Source: Pseudocercospora fijiensis CIRAD86 (taxonomy: Eukaryota > Ascomycota > Dothideomycetes > Mycosphaerellales > Mycosphaerellaceae). Taken from it: a DNA stretch of 64,000 nucleotides. The stretch is from positions 1,864,483-1,928,482 of the forward strand of contig NW_006921535.1 of the NCBI RefSeq assembly GCF_000340215.1. The letters run 5' to 3'. Both the position numbers and the translations under genes were made by a program. Positions 44,801 through 57,645 of this stretch are shown in pieces. Below the pieces are notes generated by a model. The model was given only the letters and a program-made list of their open reading frames with translations, made no database searches and was not told the origin of the DNA. How positions within the stretch are numbered: position 1 is the first letter of the stretch; every line of letters starts with the position of its first letter.

Positions 44801-45950
44801 ACATACGGTTTAGAGCGCGAATGTCTACTACCGCCCTAGGCTTATTAACGTTGCCGCCCTTCCTATCGGGTACGCGCTTCTAAACTACAAAGACGGGGAA
44901 CCCGAAGGGTATTAGTTCGGTAGTGAACTCTATTTTGCCCTAGTTATAGAGATCTTCGTATATCTTATCGACTACTTCCCGATCTCGCTTTCCTAAATTA
45001 ATTACCTTAGGCGGAGGGAGTTTGTTAAGGTAGTCTAGGGTTGTAGGGATCGGTATATATTTAGACTCGGGGATATTAACAATCGTACGCCGATCCGTAA
45101 AGAGCTTAGGATATTTTTCTACTACTGCGGCGATTGCGTTAGCCCGATCGGGCGCGCCGTAGATAGTTATACCTAAGTCGTGCTTCTACTTAAGCTCGGC
45201 TATTGTTATTAGCGCGTTTGGATTCAGCGCGGCTAGCCTATAATCCTCGGCGTCTACGTAAAAAGCGCCTTCGAAGGTAGAATCTAGCAGCGTACTAATT
45301 CGCTAGCCGGCCTTTAGAAGTACTTCGGAGGTAGAATTATTGCGGACTTACGCGTACGAGAAGGACGCGTCTACTAACTAGTTGTATGCCGACACTAACG
45401 GCGGCGATCCGGTAGACAATCCCTAGGCAGATCCGTGCGGTTGTAGCACTAATCCTACTTCTAGTAAGAAGTCGCGTTATTATAGCAGTTCGCCGGTAAA
45501 ATTAATTAGGACTATAGTTACCGAACGAGGTAGAAGCTAGACATCGCTTGCTACGCGGATAGGGCGATTAAGGACCGGTTTACCCTTCTTTCGCTTTACG
45601 CTAACCTTAAAGGTAGCGTTGCCCTAATTAGCAACCGTAACCTTCCTTACTAGTACGTTAATCTTTATACCTTTAATAGCGACCGCGTCTATTCCCTATA
45701 GGATCTTAGCCTTCAAACTCGGAATAAGGTAAACCTCGCGGACCGTATAGGCTAGCGCTACCGTGCCGTCCGCACGCTATAATAGTATATAAAAATCTAA
45801 CTAAACATACTCGGATATAGCCTAAGCCCCTATAATACCCCTAATTTTAAGCGGCTCGCGAAGATAGAGAATCTAGATATCGGGCCGCTATTAAAGTACG
45901 AATGCTTTATCGGCGAGAGTTATAGTACAGCCGGTATCTAAACAAATCTA
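41870..45950 (-). pseudogene. pol pseudogene of inner element (PR-RT-RNase H-INT-chromodomain)
   Basis: The minus strand gives RT at about 45,000-44,300 (VVDIRALNRMSIPDSYQIPL, NYISTIDCLTFFY, ARVYIDNIVVFS) and RNase H-like sequence to about 43,600. Integrase follows at about 43,300-42,100 (VDLVTALLVSPS, VVGRKDQEAV, TDRQSERTNQTVKTALR). An open stretch, 41976-42347, encodes the integrase C-terminal GDKVILKL...YRLKLPP part and a chromodomain start (YEIERVLDRRIIVRRGKPIR) that continues through one stop to WLGYSD and YDIDNLEAA. The catalytic Asp of RT is changed to Asn. Confidence 0.88.
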
Positions 45951-48900
45951 CTCCGTAGCGCCCTAGGGCGAAAATCGGCAAGGAAACGTTATATACTAAA
46001 AGTTGCGAAAGGCGTAGCCGCGCTATACTAACGGCACCGCTACAGATCGGTAGACTATAGGGTTGTCTAGCAATCTTTGCTATATAGGCGGCGGCGGCGC
46101 TAATTTCTTCGCGTAGCTAGTACGAACGTAATAGTATAAGAGATTTCTCGACGCGAATTTGTAACTATATATCTTATAGGCGTAGGCGGACGAAAGATAT
46201 AGACGAATACTAGAGGGGACCTTAATTTCTTAAGGGGCTTTAGCCGCAAGCGAAAGAGGAGTGCCGATGCCGCTAAAGTAGGCACTATACTCGGACTAAT
46301 ACGGGTCCGAATAATATATATCTTCGCCTAGGTCGCCGAAGTAACCTTACTTAACGGGCTAGGAGTCGTCCGCGTCCTACGACCGATCCTATAACTGTTC
46401 TAGGTTAGCATCCTCGGCACTATAATAGGCCTATTTAGAAGGAATTTGCTCCGGGGCTTCCTCGCTACCGAAGTGCGCTTATTAACAATTATTCTAGCGC
46501 GGCTTCGCGTCGGCGGCCCTATCGAGGCGCTTTAAATCCTTCTAAGGGAAGAACTTCTTCTATAGCTCGCTTCCGCTTGCGTTAGGTTGCTAATTGTTCT
46601 AATAGTAGTTGTTAGGACGATTCTGCTGTTTGTTAGTATTAAAACGGGCGCGATACTCGCCTAACGATCCGGTCCGGCTAGGATTATCCTTCTAATTCCG
46701 AGCACCGTCGGCTCTTCTTAGTAGATTATCGCGACTGCTTCCCTAATAGTTAGGCTAGCGACGATTCTTACCTCCGGCAGCTATCTGCTCCTATATATAG
46801 AACTTCTTCTCGCAGGCTATAACGAATTCGTCCGTCGTCGTATCCTCGTCTAGTTCGAATAAGGCCTCCTAGAAACGCGGCTTTAAACGGCGATAGGCCT
46901 ACAGGATCTGCAGTTCTTTACCGAAGCTAGCGTCGCCCGCTAACCTTATCGTCGTAACGATATAGTCTATAATCGACTTTCCTACTCTAACGTCCTTCTA
47001 GCTATACGATTGCTAGTTAAGCAGCTTTATCGCTTTTACCGCCGAAACCTTCTAGCGCTTACTAAGCTTCTCTTACTAACGCTTAATGCCGTGCCCCTTG
47101 CGAAGATAGCGGCGATCTTAACTAGAAATCTGCGCCTAGTACTAGGTCTATACAATTCCGCGGAAATAAAGGGAAATATTAAGGCGAACCTCCTCTAATC
47201 CTACTATATAGGCGTAATCCTTAGCCGCCGAGATAAAGGCGTATACCGATCGGTAGGTCATTTTATTGCCTACTAAGGCGTAATCGCCGTCGCTATATTC
47301 CGTTATACTTAGAGTCGGGTCGAAGAATCCTAGATAGGCTAGATCGAACCTAGGGCGGTACTAATAGTCGGCCGGTTCTTCGGAGTCCGATTTAGAGGAG
47401 GAACGATCTCTATAATAGCGATAACGGCGAGCCCGGCGATGCGCGCCGTGTTTTCCGCTATAGTAGCTATAGTAGCTATTATCGTCGCTCGACGAGCTAT
47501 TAGATAGCGAAGGGGAACCGCGAGCACGATGCTTTCTATTCTAGTTCTTACGCTAATAACTAGGATTTAGCTCGCTATGCTCCGTATAGCTATCGTATCG
47601 GTTAGCGTCTTGCGGGCTACTATTTTATATATAAGGGCCTAGGGTGTAAGCTTGCTAGTAACCTTGTTAGTAAGCTTATTAGTAATAGCGAGGGTTATCT
47701 AGGCGAAATTAGCGCGACTAGCCTATATTCCCTCTAGTGTAGGTAGCGTAGCCTAGGGGCGGCGCTTGTTAATAGTAGCGAGGGTTATCGGGGGCGAATT
47801 AGCGTGTCTAGCTAGGAGCAGCCTAGCCCTAGGCGTACGTTTGCTAGTAATATAGCGGATCGGGAGCGAATCGGCCCGTCTAGCTAGCGTTTCTATTGCG
47901 TTCGGGCTCCCGAGCAGCCTAGCCCTAGGTATACTATTGCTAGTAATAGCGTAGATCGGGAGTGAATTAGCCCGTCTAGCTAGCATTTCTGTTACGTTTA
48001 GGCTTACGAGCAGCCTAGCCCTAGGCGTACGTTTGCTAGTAATTACGTAGATTATTAGGAGCAAATTTGCCTGTCTAGCTAGCATTCCCTCCGCTATAGG
48101 CGGCGTAATTATAGCCTAGATTACTATCTAGACCTAACCGCGGGCCGCTGCTAGCCGGTTAGCCGTCGGGCGGGTCGTTCTAATCCTATAGCGAGTCGCG
48201 GCGGCTGCTCTCGGAAACCAAACCCGCTCTCTTAAGTCGCGACCTCTAACGCCGGCTAAGATAGTCCTCGACTTGCTCTCGGAACTCGTAGCTATAGTAG
48301 CCGTCGCGGTCCTCCTACCTTAGATCGTCCTAGCCGGCGTAGGAGCGATCGCTACCTACGATACGTAAACGATCGTCGCGACTATTATCGTAGTCTTTAG
48401 AGCCCGCCTAGGAACCGGTCTAATCCGGTTAAGGAGAAAGGCATTATTCTATAAGAAATTAGGCGAGGCGATTATCTAAGATAATGCCTCGATATAGTAC
48501 CGACTTCTATAAGGCATATAGGCGCTACTAGTCTAGTTGTTTACGGATCTCGCTACGATCTAGCTCTATCGTAGACCCTATAGATAGCGGACGCTAGTAC
48601 CGGCTACGAGGCTCGCTATTGCCTAGATTTCCCTTTATTAGCCCGCGGCCTCGCGGCGCGTCCTTATAATTGCGGTCTATCGGGCCTCGTCTGTTATCTA
48701 GTAGAGGATACGGCGAGGATTCTAACGGCGAGGATTTATCGCTAGAGATCCTTATAGGTAACGGTCTACGTAGAAACACAGAGGGCAATGTACTATCTAT
48801 ATAATTATTAGGACGTCGCGCGCGTAGTTGTTCCGAATAGGTAGTAGCTCTAGGCGGTCGATGCCTACTCGGAGAGGGTAGTAGTAACGACGCCGCCTAC

Positions 48901-49860
48901 TAAGTAATCGGCGAAAACTCTAGTGCCTGCGAAGAAGGCGAGCGATAAGTAGCCGGATCGGGCTACGGGCGTTGCTCTCCTACTCGTACTCGTTCGATGT
49001 CCGCGGGCGAGTATACCTTAGGGAAAAACTGCTTATAATAGTACGAATCGCGAGTGTTCGGAAAAGCTGCTTTTAGTTCCTTAACCGATCGTATTAAGGT
49101 ACCTTTATCGACTACCTACTAGCTAGGGAAGTCGATTCCGTCGAGGGTATATAGGTATAGCTCGTCGATCTTAGCCTAAGACGGTAGTAGATTTCCTAGT
49201 CGCGGGTAGTGTTATAGGACGTAAGAGGCAAGCAGGTCTATACGGCCGTGCTTTGCTCTAAGTTAGACCGCAAAATTCTCGCTATATCGGACGTAGTAGC
49301 CGATAAAGGTACAAATGCGTAGGATATAAGACTTAGTATCTAGTAATCTAAGATTACGGTACTATAGTAGCGGTCGGACCGCTAGTTTAATAGATTTATA
49401 CTTCTATCCGGGTTAGAAGCGAAACGAAGCGTAGGATTGACGTAAAGCGTTATATAGTAGAGTATCGTTACGGAGGCCGTCCGGATTAGTAGCAAAAGGT
49501 AGTTTGTTAACTAGTTAGGGCTAATCCTTCCGTTATTCCTCGAAAGGTGCCTTCCTAGGGATGCGGGGAAATAGCTACCGGCCGCTAAAGCGCGGCTACC
49601 TACCGAATCCGCGGTTAGGCGATTCGGGTATATAGTGTATTAGTGTCGGCGAGGCACTATAGTAGGTAGCCGCCGACTAGTGCGGAATAGTGTAAATCGA
49701 GTAAATATCGGTCGTAATATAGCGAGTCGAATCGTCGCGGTCGGCGCTAGATCGGGGGAATCCTTAGCTAATCGTCTCGGTTCTCGTCGTAATTAGGACT
49801 AATAGCTCGGTTCTAGTAGAGGAGTTGATTAGTATAGAAGCTAATTAGGTCGTAATCTTA
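45951..49860 (-). pseudogene. gag-side region of inner element
   Basis: A long 5' region precedes protease/RT. A zinc-knuckle and Asn/Arg-rich remnant lie near 46,560-46,760. Basic and Pro-rich pieces and the 96-bp tandem repeats described separately follow upstream. Frames are broken by RIP-type stops, with local open stretches such as 47753-48085. Confidence 0.65.
47640..48110 (-). repeat. 96-bp coding tandem repeat in the inner element
   Basis: The block GAGCAGCCTAGCCCTAGG recurs at 47816, 47912 and 48008, exactly 96 bases apart, inside longer similar units that start about 47,640 and end about 48,110. The unit is a multiple of three, and the minus frame 47753-48085 stays open for 110 codons, giving about three 32-residue repeats (RANSLPI...ITS...PRARLL). 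Confidence 0.85.
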
Positions 49861-49875
49861 GCGAAGCTACCAAGT

Positions 49876-50046
49876 TGTTAGGATACGCTCTATAGAGCGG
49901 AGACGGACACGATTCTAGTATACAAAGATAATTGATTGTTAGTTAGTTACTAGCCTAGGAAACTATATACATTAATCGTCCTAATCTACGGCAGGATCGA
50001 CAGTATCCGGAGTAGGATCGGCCGCACTACTGTCCAAACCGTAATA
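49876..50046 (-). repeat. 5' LTR of inner element
   Basis: 171 bp, partner of 36377-36547. The primer binding site lies just inside the element at 49861-49872. Confidence 0.95.
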
Positions 50047-50051
50047 GTCTA

Positions 50052-52300
50052 TATTCTACTCTCTCCTCGATAGGGTATCAGCGACAAGGTTCTGCTTACC
50101 TAGCTAGTACTCTAGTTTAAAGTCGAAAGCGGAAAGGAATTTACTCTATCTCGCTTAGCGGCGATTAAGTTGCTTCGTAGTTATAAAGTACTTAAGTCCG
50201 CGGTAATCCGTAATAATACGGGTCTCCTGCCCTACTATTAACTCTAGCCGCTACTCCTTAAAGGCCCGAACAATAGCTATAAGTTCTTTGTCGTAGATCT
50301 TATAGTTGCATTCTATAGGGTCTATTTTGTAGGAGTAGAAGGCGACTAGGTATAGGAGCCTATCGTCTCCGACCTATAATAGTATACTACCTATATACTT
50401 GTTAGAAGAGTTAGCTTCTACTATACAAGGCTTAAACTAATTAAAATGCGCTAATATTAGCGCCGTCGTAAATGCCTCCTTTAGGGCATTAAATGCTCGC
50501 TAACATTCCTCCGTCTACCGGAACGTAGCTCGGGATCTCGGGCTAGATTTCTTCTTCCTACCCTTAACCGCATTTCCTTTCGTTAGGTTCGTTAATAGTA
50601 GAGCAATCTATAAGAACCCTCTAATAAACCTTCGGTAGAAGTTGCTAAAGCTAAGAAAGGATAATACCTCCCGAACGCTTTCGGGTGTTCGCTATTCCTT
50701 AATAGTACGGACCTTCTCTAGGTCTATCTTAATACCCTCTGTTAATATAATTAAGCCGAGGTATTTAACTTCTATAACGAAGAACTTGCTTTTATAAAGA
50801 TCGAGTAGAAGTCTAGCTTCCCGTATCCGCTATAGCACCTTCTTAATATATACGATATACTCTTTAAAGGTTTAGCTATAGATAATAATATTATCGAGGT
50901 AGGTAGAGTAGAAGTCGTCGAGATACTCCCTTAGTGCCTTGTTAATATAGCTCTAGAAAACACTAGGTGCGTTGCATAAGCCGAAAGGTACGACTAGGTA
51001 TTTAAAGGTTCCGTAGCGGGTAGTAAAAGTAGTCTTCTACTTATCTCCTACTCGGATGCGGAGCTCGTTAAATATAGCGATAACGTCTAAGACGGTATAG
51101 ATCTTAGCACTACTTATACGGCTTATTGTCTCTCGGATCTAAGGTATAGGATACCTATTCTTAATTATTATAGCGTTAACTACTCGATAGTTAATATATA
51201 CTCGTAGCCCTCTACCCGGCTTGCGTATAATTAAGACTAGTAATGCAAGCTTCGAGGATCGGGACTCTTAGATAAAGCCCTTGCTTCTTAGTCTATTAAT
51301 ATACTTCTTAGTTACTTCTAACTCGGGTTGACTTATAGGATACGGTTTTGCCTATAGCAACTTGTCTAGGTTGTTCTCGAATTCCGGCTTAAAGTCGATA
51401 GCTATATCGGTATTAGGCCGGTAAGGAGGGAGTTGCGATACTGTTTCTAGATTAAAACAGTCGGTATACTTAGTAAACTATAATAGCAGAAGTTTGTCGA
51501 TATTAGGCGGCGGCTTCTCCTTTATATACGTAGCAAAGTCTTCTACGGTAATAGTAGTAACTCTTGCGACGATATTAGCGAAAGCTGTCTTATTAGTAAC
51601 ACTAGCACTATCCTCTTCGGATAGTTCCTATACTAGGTATCCCTCTCCTAGTTCTTTAAGAATATTAAGCGCCTCGGCAGCCGTTATAATACTAACCTTA
51701 ATGTTATACGGGTCGCGAATATCGCTAATTCTAATGCCTACTACGGTCTCGGAAGCTATACTGTTATCTCTCCTACGTCGGAGGGGTCTAGTAATGTTAG
51801 ATACCTTCTAAGAGAAAGCGTCGTCGGGTGTTTAGATATTAACCTTCCCGTCGGAGGTATTTATAACTGCTTTGTAGCGTATAGTAATAGGCGCAGATCC
51901 TATAAAGTAATCTTTCCCGCATTTGTCGGCCGTAAAGGTAACGGTATAGTTAAGTAGGTCTAGGTAAGGTATATGCTTCCTATACTATAGCATGCCTAGA
52001 ATAATGTCTACTCTAGGCTTAGTGTCGGCGACTAGGCAGTTAATAATCTTAACGTAGCCGCCTATATCTAATTCGATCTAAATACATTCCTTAACTAAAT
52101 CCTTACTACCCTCGCCCTACTAGCCCTTTAAGTTCTAAGAGTATAGCAAACGAGTCCTATTTATATGTTCCTTCGCGAAGCTTCTACGATAGATATTCGC
52201 TTCTGCTCTAATATTAAGTAGATCGTTGCTTAGCACTATTTCGCCGTAGGTAGTATTACATACTATCCTACTAACGATTATACGTTCGAACCTCTTAGGG
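50052..52300 (-). pseudogene. pol pseudogene of middle element, 5' part (protease region, RT, RNase H)
   Basis: The minus strand gives the RT block RKPGRGLRVYINYRVVNAI near 51,200 and the catalytic box as YLDNIIIYS near 50,900 (second Asp changed to Asn). RNase H follows, with [14 protein letters not shown], and the ADTLSRR end immediately before the inner insertion at 50,046. Stops are of the RIP type. Confidence 0.88.
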
Positions 52301-52499
52301 AGGTCGATAGCTTTTATTGCTAATACGACCGCCTCCTATTCTATAACTTCCGGGATGTCTTTCTTTAGCGTTAGTTACTACGGCGGCGGTAATCCTTTAT
52401 CGGGTAGATCCCTCCCTTACGCTATATCGACTAGGTTAACTAGCCTCCGGGCACTACGCTTATACTCGGAGGGCCTTAGTTTCCCGAGTCGGTAGAGTC

Positions 52500-54700
52500 G
52501 TTATTATTGTTCTCCTTACCGGAGATAGTCGATGTCTTAGCTATAGATTTCTCGGTCTTCTTATATACAAACATAGGGTATAACTTATGCTACTATTAGT
52601 GCTCGTTAGACTTGTATACAAAGCAGAAAACATTAGATCTCGGCTTCTAAGCTTCTTCCTTAGTTAAGTTGCGATAGCTAGGGAGACCGGCCTTCTTAGC
52701 GGCATCCTAATCGTACGAGCTCTTTATCTTCTCGTCGAAATAAACATACTTCGGCTTGCCTCTATAAGCTAGAGAGCCTAAACTAGTATTGTTTCCGGTA
52801 CTACCGCCTCCCCGGCCTCTACGTCCTCTACTACTACCTCGCGGGTTAGTAGAGCCTCGCGTATTAAGGTTAAGGTCGGCTTCGATATCGCGGTAGCGAT
52901 CTACTATTACGTCGAGGCTAGGGAAGGAATCTCCTACTAGCTTGTTAGCTAAGCGAGATTCGACCTTCTCCTTTATATCCTCTATTAGCTCTTCTTAAGC
53001 CTCCTTCTCGCTCTTGCCTCGCTTTAGGTAGTAGCTATATAGCTAGAAGTTAGAGAAGAAGTCGTCGAAAGCTTAACCTTCCTTCTACTTTAGGGTTTAG
53101 TACTCCTTACGGTGCTTTATACGCTTATAGTGCTCCTTAAATAGCAAAGCATCTAGAATCTGTTTCTAGTACGTAAAATCGCCGGCTTGCTTCCTCGGAT
53201 AGATACGGAGGTAGGCATCGCCGGTAATAAAACTTATAAAGGTATTAATGCATATAGGGTCGTTACGCCTAATAACTTCTTCTATCTCTATATATGCTAT
53301 AATCTTATCTTTCTATTCGGTAAAAGTGACTTTATCCTCCTTAGAGTATAAATATACTAGAGGCTTAGTTAAGGGATTCTTTCTACCGTAGGACTAATCG
53401 GTACGGCGCGGCTTTAGTACTAGCGGTACGTAGCTAGATCGTCTACCGAACTAATTTAGTATATAGCTAGCGTTGTCGTTAAGAGGAATCTTCTTAGTCT
53501 TTACGACCTCGACTCGTCGACGACCCGGTTTCTCGTCTTCTAAGCTATTGTCTTTACTATTAAGTAGGCGTTACAATTCGGACTTCTACTTACGTATAGA
53601 CTTCTTCTTTACAACTCTCGTACTAAGGGCCTTCTTAACATTATCTATAGTAAGGCCCTTTCTATAAGGTATCTATAGTATACGGTTAGACGGGTTAGCC
53701 TTATCCTAAGCCTTAAACTATATATCGAATCTCTCTTTACCTACCTCCTCTATAGCCTAAGCTATTAGGGCTATGCACTGCTCTTATAGGTCTAGGTTCT
53801 AGAGGTGCCGATCCTTAGATAGCTACTTTAGGTCCTTAATTATCTAAGCGGCTTTCTTTTTACGCTCCTCGTAATCTATAATACTCTACTCGAGCTTTTT
53901 AATCTTCCGGTTCCTACTAGCAAACTTATCCCTAAACTAACTTAAGCTGCTCCCGCCTAGCTAGTTATCTATAAGTGTAGCCCTATTGCGTGCGGATACT
54001 AGGTCCTCTTAGGCCTGCTTTAAGTCGTCTTCTACGGCTGCCTTCTACGTCTTAGCCTTCTTAACGGTATTTATAAGACTCCGGATAGATACTCCTTAAT
54101 AGTCTAATTCAATCTTCGCTTAATCTAGTATGTCTAAGAACTCGAGAGGGTGCAGATCTGCTATCCCCTTTAAGTCTATTTTATCCGTAAACTGCTAATC
54201 GCTAGGCTTATACCGGTATTTAACCGAGATAGGTATACTATTCCGTATAACTCGCTCCTCTTCTAGGACCTCGTTAATAGGAATCGCCTATCGCATAGAT
54301 AGCCTCGTAAAATTCCGCCTAGCTGTTCCCTATAAGCCTTGCTTCTTATCTTTTCCTATCTGCGAGCGACGTACGAGCTCGCTACGTAATAGGTCTTAAT
54401 CCTTCTACGTCTTCTACTACTCTTCTTATACTTTCTTTCCCTCTAGGTTATCGTCGTTACAAGGCTGCGTCTATAATTGCGAAGCTATATCGGGAAAAGT
54501 GTTTTCGATTTCGGTATAGTCGGTATCGCTCGGCGGTGCGGGTATATCGACTAGTCTGCCTCCTCGTCTTAGGTATTATAGAAAGTCCTAGTTAGATCTC
54601 GTAAACTCGGGTATTTCGATACCTAATTCTTCTATTAACTATTCTTTTAGTAGATAGTCTTACCGATGTTGCCTTGCCCTTTAGCAATATCGGTATACGC
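52500..54700 (-). pseudogene. gag pseudogene of middle element
   Basis: Minus-strand gag remains lie between pol and the 5' LTR. A knuckle-like CFVxKSNEH segment is near 52,630 and an Arg/Gly/Ser-rich stretch near 52,800. A central capsid-like part at about 53,000-53,500 is interrupted by stops. Confidence 0.7.
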
Positions 54701-54831
54701 ACTTAGCTCGTTTACTAGTTAGTCGCGTCGCGTCGCGTACTACTACTATAACGTCTGCTATAGCTATTATATTACTAATATCGTCTTATCGATAACGTAA
54801 CAACGTAGTATATAAAAGTAATAGTAAGTAA

Positions 54832-55003
54832 TAACATAGGCACTAGGTTACGAGAGGCTAAGTAAGCAGCGTAAAAGTATATAATACTTGCTATACTAGA
54901 ATAAGAGGAATTGTTATCGCTACGGCGACGATAATATCCTTAAACAAATAAAGGGAAGTAAATGTCTAAGACAAACACTTCTAGCTAATAGTGTACTATA
55001 ACA
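54832..55003 (-). repeat. 5' LTR of middle element
   Basis: 172 bp, starting TGTTATAG on the minus strand at 55003. It is the partner of 34003-34174. Confidence 0.92.
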
Positions 55004-55008
55004 ACGAC

Positions 55009-56390
55009 GACCCTTTAGCTAGACACTTTAGTATAGCTAAGACTATAGACCTAATACGCCGAAAGTACTTCTAGCCGAAGATAGCTAAGGATATTACGGC
55101 CTATATCCGCACTTATAGAATTTATTAACGGTCGAAGGCGAAGCGCTATCGCCTATATAGCGAGCTCGCTACGCTGCCTATACTAACCCGACTATAGCAA
55201 GAATTAACGATAGACTTTATTACCGATCTCTCGCCGAGCAAGCTTAGTACCTACGTATATACTACGATCCTCGTAATAGTCGACTGCTATACGAAGATAA
55301 GCCTCTTTATCCTAACGACGAAGAAGTATATAGTAGTAGAACTCGCGGATATCCTTTAAAAGGAGGTAATTAGGCGTTTTAGAGTGCTATTAGACATTGT
55401 TAGCGATCGTAGATCGCTTTTTACTAGCTAGTTTTAGAGCGACTTCTGCTTCGAAGCGTATATAAAGCGCAGGCTTAGTACAGCCTTCTATCCTTAGACT
55501 AATAGGCAAACCGAACGCGCGAATTAGACCCTCGAGCAATACCTTCGATACTATTACTCTAAGAATTAGGATAATTAGGCTAAAATGTTGCCTTAGGCGG
55601 AGTTCGCCTATAATAATAGCGTTTATCCTACGTTACATATAAGCCCCTTTAAAATGCTCTATAGTTTTAATCCTAATTTAATGCTAAGCGTAAATAAGCT
55701 GCTAGCTCGGGACGAGCTAACTAAGGGAAGGGTACTAGTAGCTATCGACGCTGCGGAGCGACTACGATAAGTATATAAAACGCTTACAGAACGCTAGCAG
55801 AAAGCAGTAGAATACTAGGCAAAGTAATACAATATATACTATACTACTAAGACATATAGTATAGGTAACCTAGTCTTGCTATCGATAAAGAATATTAGCT
55901 TAGATATCCTAAAAAAGAAACTTAGCCTAAAGTATATAGGGCCTTTCCGTATTATTAACGCAGTTAGAGCGTAGGCGTACCGCCTAGCACTACCGTTAAG
56001 TACGAAGATCTATAATGTTTTCTATATTTCCCTTCTCGAGCCTTAGTATAGGCGCGATAGCGAGGAGTATAAGGTAAGCATATCTGTCGCTAAAGGCGAT
56101 AAGTAGTAGGTAGAAACAATCGTAGTAAAGAAGATAAAGAAGCGGAAGGCGTACTACCTTATTAAGTAGCGAGGTTAGCCTAAAGAATATAACACTTAGG
56201 AGCTAGCTATTTATATTAAAGATTCTATAGCGTTAGACGAGTTCGAAGCTTAAGCGAAGCGTAAGCGTAGGTAGCAATTAAAACAAAAGAAAATAAAACT
56301 TAAGAAAAATAGTAGATACGTACTCGTTTCGCTACTAAAAAAGGCCTATTAGCCTAGTATATATTAAGAAGGCGCCGCGTAGGCGCGCCG
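55009..56390 (+). pseudogene. pol pseudogene of outer element, 3' part (integrase and chromodomain-like tail)
   Basis: This continues the outer pol reading after the middle element. Integrase core motifs are ELTIDFITDLSPSK near 55,200, ILVIVDCYTK, LDIVSDRRSLFTS and TNRQTERAN. A C-terminal GPFRIINAV / YRLALPLS region precedes a YLIKxRG segment near 56,150 that resembles a chromodomain. RIP-type stops are present. Confidence 0.88.
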
Positions 56391-57645
56391 ACGGCGGGCC
56401 GTCTACTCTACTTATCCTTAGACTCCTCCTCTTCGTCCTTCTCTTCGATACCTATAGCGGTATCGATAGTAGCGACGGCGTTAGCGCTAACGCGCTAAGC
56501 GAGGTTCTAGTATAGTTAGTATACGAAGCGTAAGTAAAACGAGGCTATAGGGAAAAACTATACCTAACGACCGATCTCTACTAAGCCGGCTAAGTTAGTA
56601 CCGATATTCTCGAGGGCACTAAGTAGGTTAATATCCGTAAGGGACCCGCTAGCGGCCCCCTTATAGGCTAGAGCTTTACCGCCTAGGGTTACCTTATTCT
56701 TATTAATATAGAAGGCGTCGAGTATAGATAGGATAACTAATAACGAGGTTAGTATACAAAGCGTAAGCGGAGCGTATAAGAAACCTACGTACGACGACGG
56801 CGTCTAGATTAGCCTAGAGTGCCTCTAAGGCCTCGTTAGACTCCTCGATAGAGTCGTAGCCGTCTAAGTCGTATAGGTCGCGCGCCGCGCATATAGCGCA
56901 GATACGGGCTAGTAGCGACACTAGCGCGCGTGCCGTAATAGGAGTGTAGGTATAATAGCTGCCGTAGTAGCGATTATAGTTACGCTTAGTAGTAGGGTCT
57001 ATATTACCGCCTACGTAGAGCTCCGATAGGTTATCTAAAGCGAGTTAGTTACGAAGCGCGTATACATAGCAAGGGGCGAGAAAACGTACTATTAGCCGTT
57101 ATATACCTAAAGTAACGAGTATAGCCCTCTAGGACTTTTAGTAGGCACTAGGTAGGCGTAGTAGGTATCGAGGGCAGTACGCCTATAGCGTGCTTGCCTA
57201 AGGCACGCGAAGGAGTAGCTATACTAGTAATGTTTTTTTTAGATAGATAATTAAAGAAGAAAAACTTTTAAGTAATACTAGGGGGGCGTAAGATACGAGT
57301 AGGCGGGGGATAGGTAGGGGGTATTCGGAGCGCTTAGAAGAAGAAGAAGTTTTTAAGCGGGCTTCGAATACTTTAAATACTCGCCTCGCTTTCGGATAGC
57401 TTGCGTTCTCGCGTAGCTACCGCGTTCTTAGAAATTTAGGCAACCTCTAGTTAGTGCTAGAAGCAGCCGCGCTTTAAATCTATAAACAAACAAGCAACTA
57501 CGAGGCAAATTATAACGTGCCTAGCAACTATAGCCTAGCGATAGGTACGTATAAGACGCGCAAGTATAGCGTAGAGTATAAGAAATAGTATAATTTACTA
57601 TATTGCCCTATAGCTAGGATAGCTATACTAGGGGAAGGAGATAAT
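56391..57645 (+). other. 3' region of outer element before its LTR
   Basis: These 1.25 kb between the end of integrase and the 3' LTR show no recognisable protein. A polypurine tract at 57630-57641 primes plus-strand synthesis in such elements. A T8 run sits near 57,232. Confidence 0.7.

Larger units (their letters stand above)
36377..50046 (-). mobile_element. inner, 13.7-kb Ty3/gypsy retrotransposon with extra 3' coding region
   Basis: It has 171-bp LTRs (36377-36547 and 49876-50046), both starting TGTTAGG on the plus strand, and a perfect 5-bp target duplication GTCTA at 36372-36376 and 50047-50051. Coding is minus. A primer-binding-site-like TGGTAGCTTCGC (49861-49872) lies next to the 5' LTR, and a polypurine tract (36549-36558) next to the 3' LTR. 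At 13,670 bp it is about twice the size of the other two elements. The RT has the PDSYQIPLQ / FFYQW / YIDNIVVFS pattern of a distinct fungal gypsy group, unlike the outer and middle elements. No intact gene remains. Confidence 0.95.
34003..55003 (-). mobile_element. middle Ty3/gypsy retrotransposon of the nest
   Basis: It has 172-bp LTRs at 34003-34174 and 54832-55003 and a perfect 5-bp target duplication, ACGAC, at 33998-34002 and 55004-55008. Coding is on the minus strand: gag near 52.5-54.7 kb, RT near 50.6-51.4 kb, RNase H near 50.1-50.5 kb, then (after the inner insertion) integrase and chromodomain at 36.4-34.7 kb. A polypurine tract (C7TCT on the plus strand, 34178-34187) adjoins the 3' LTR. 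Excluding the inner element its length is 7,326 bp. Confidence 0.95.
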
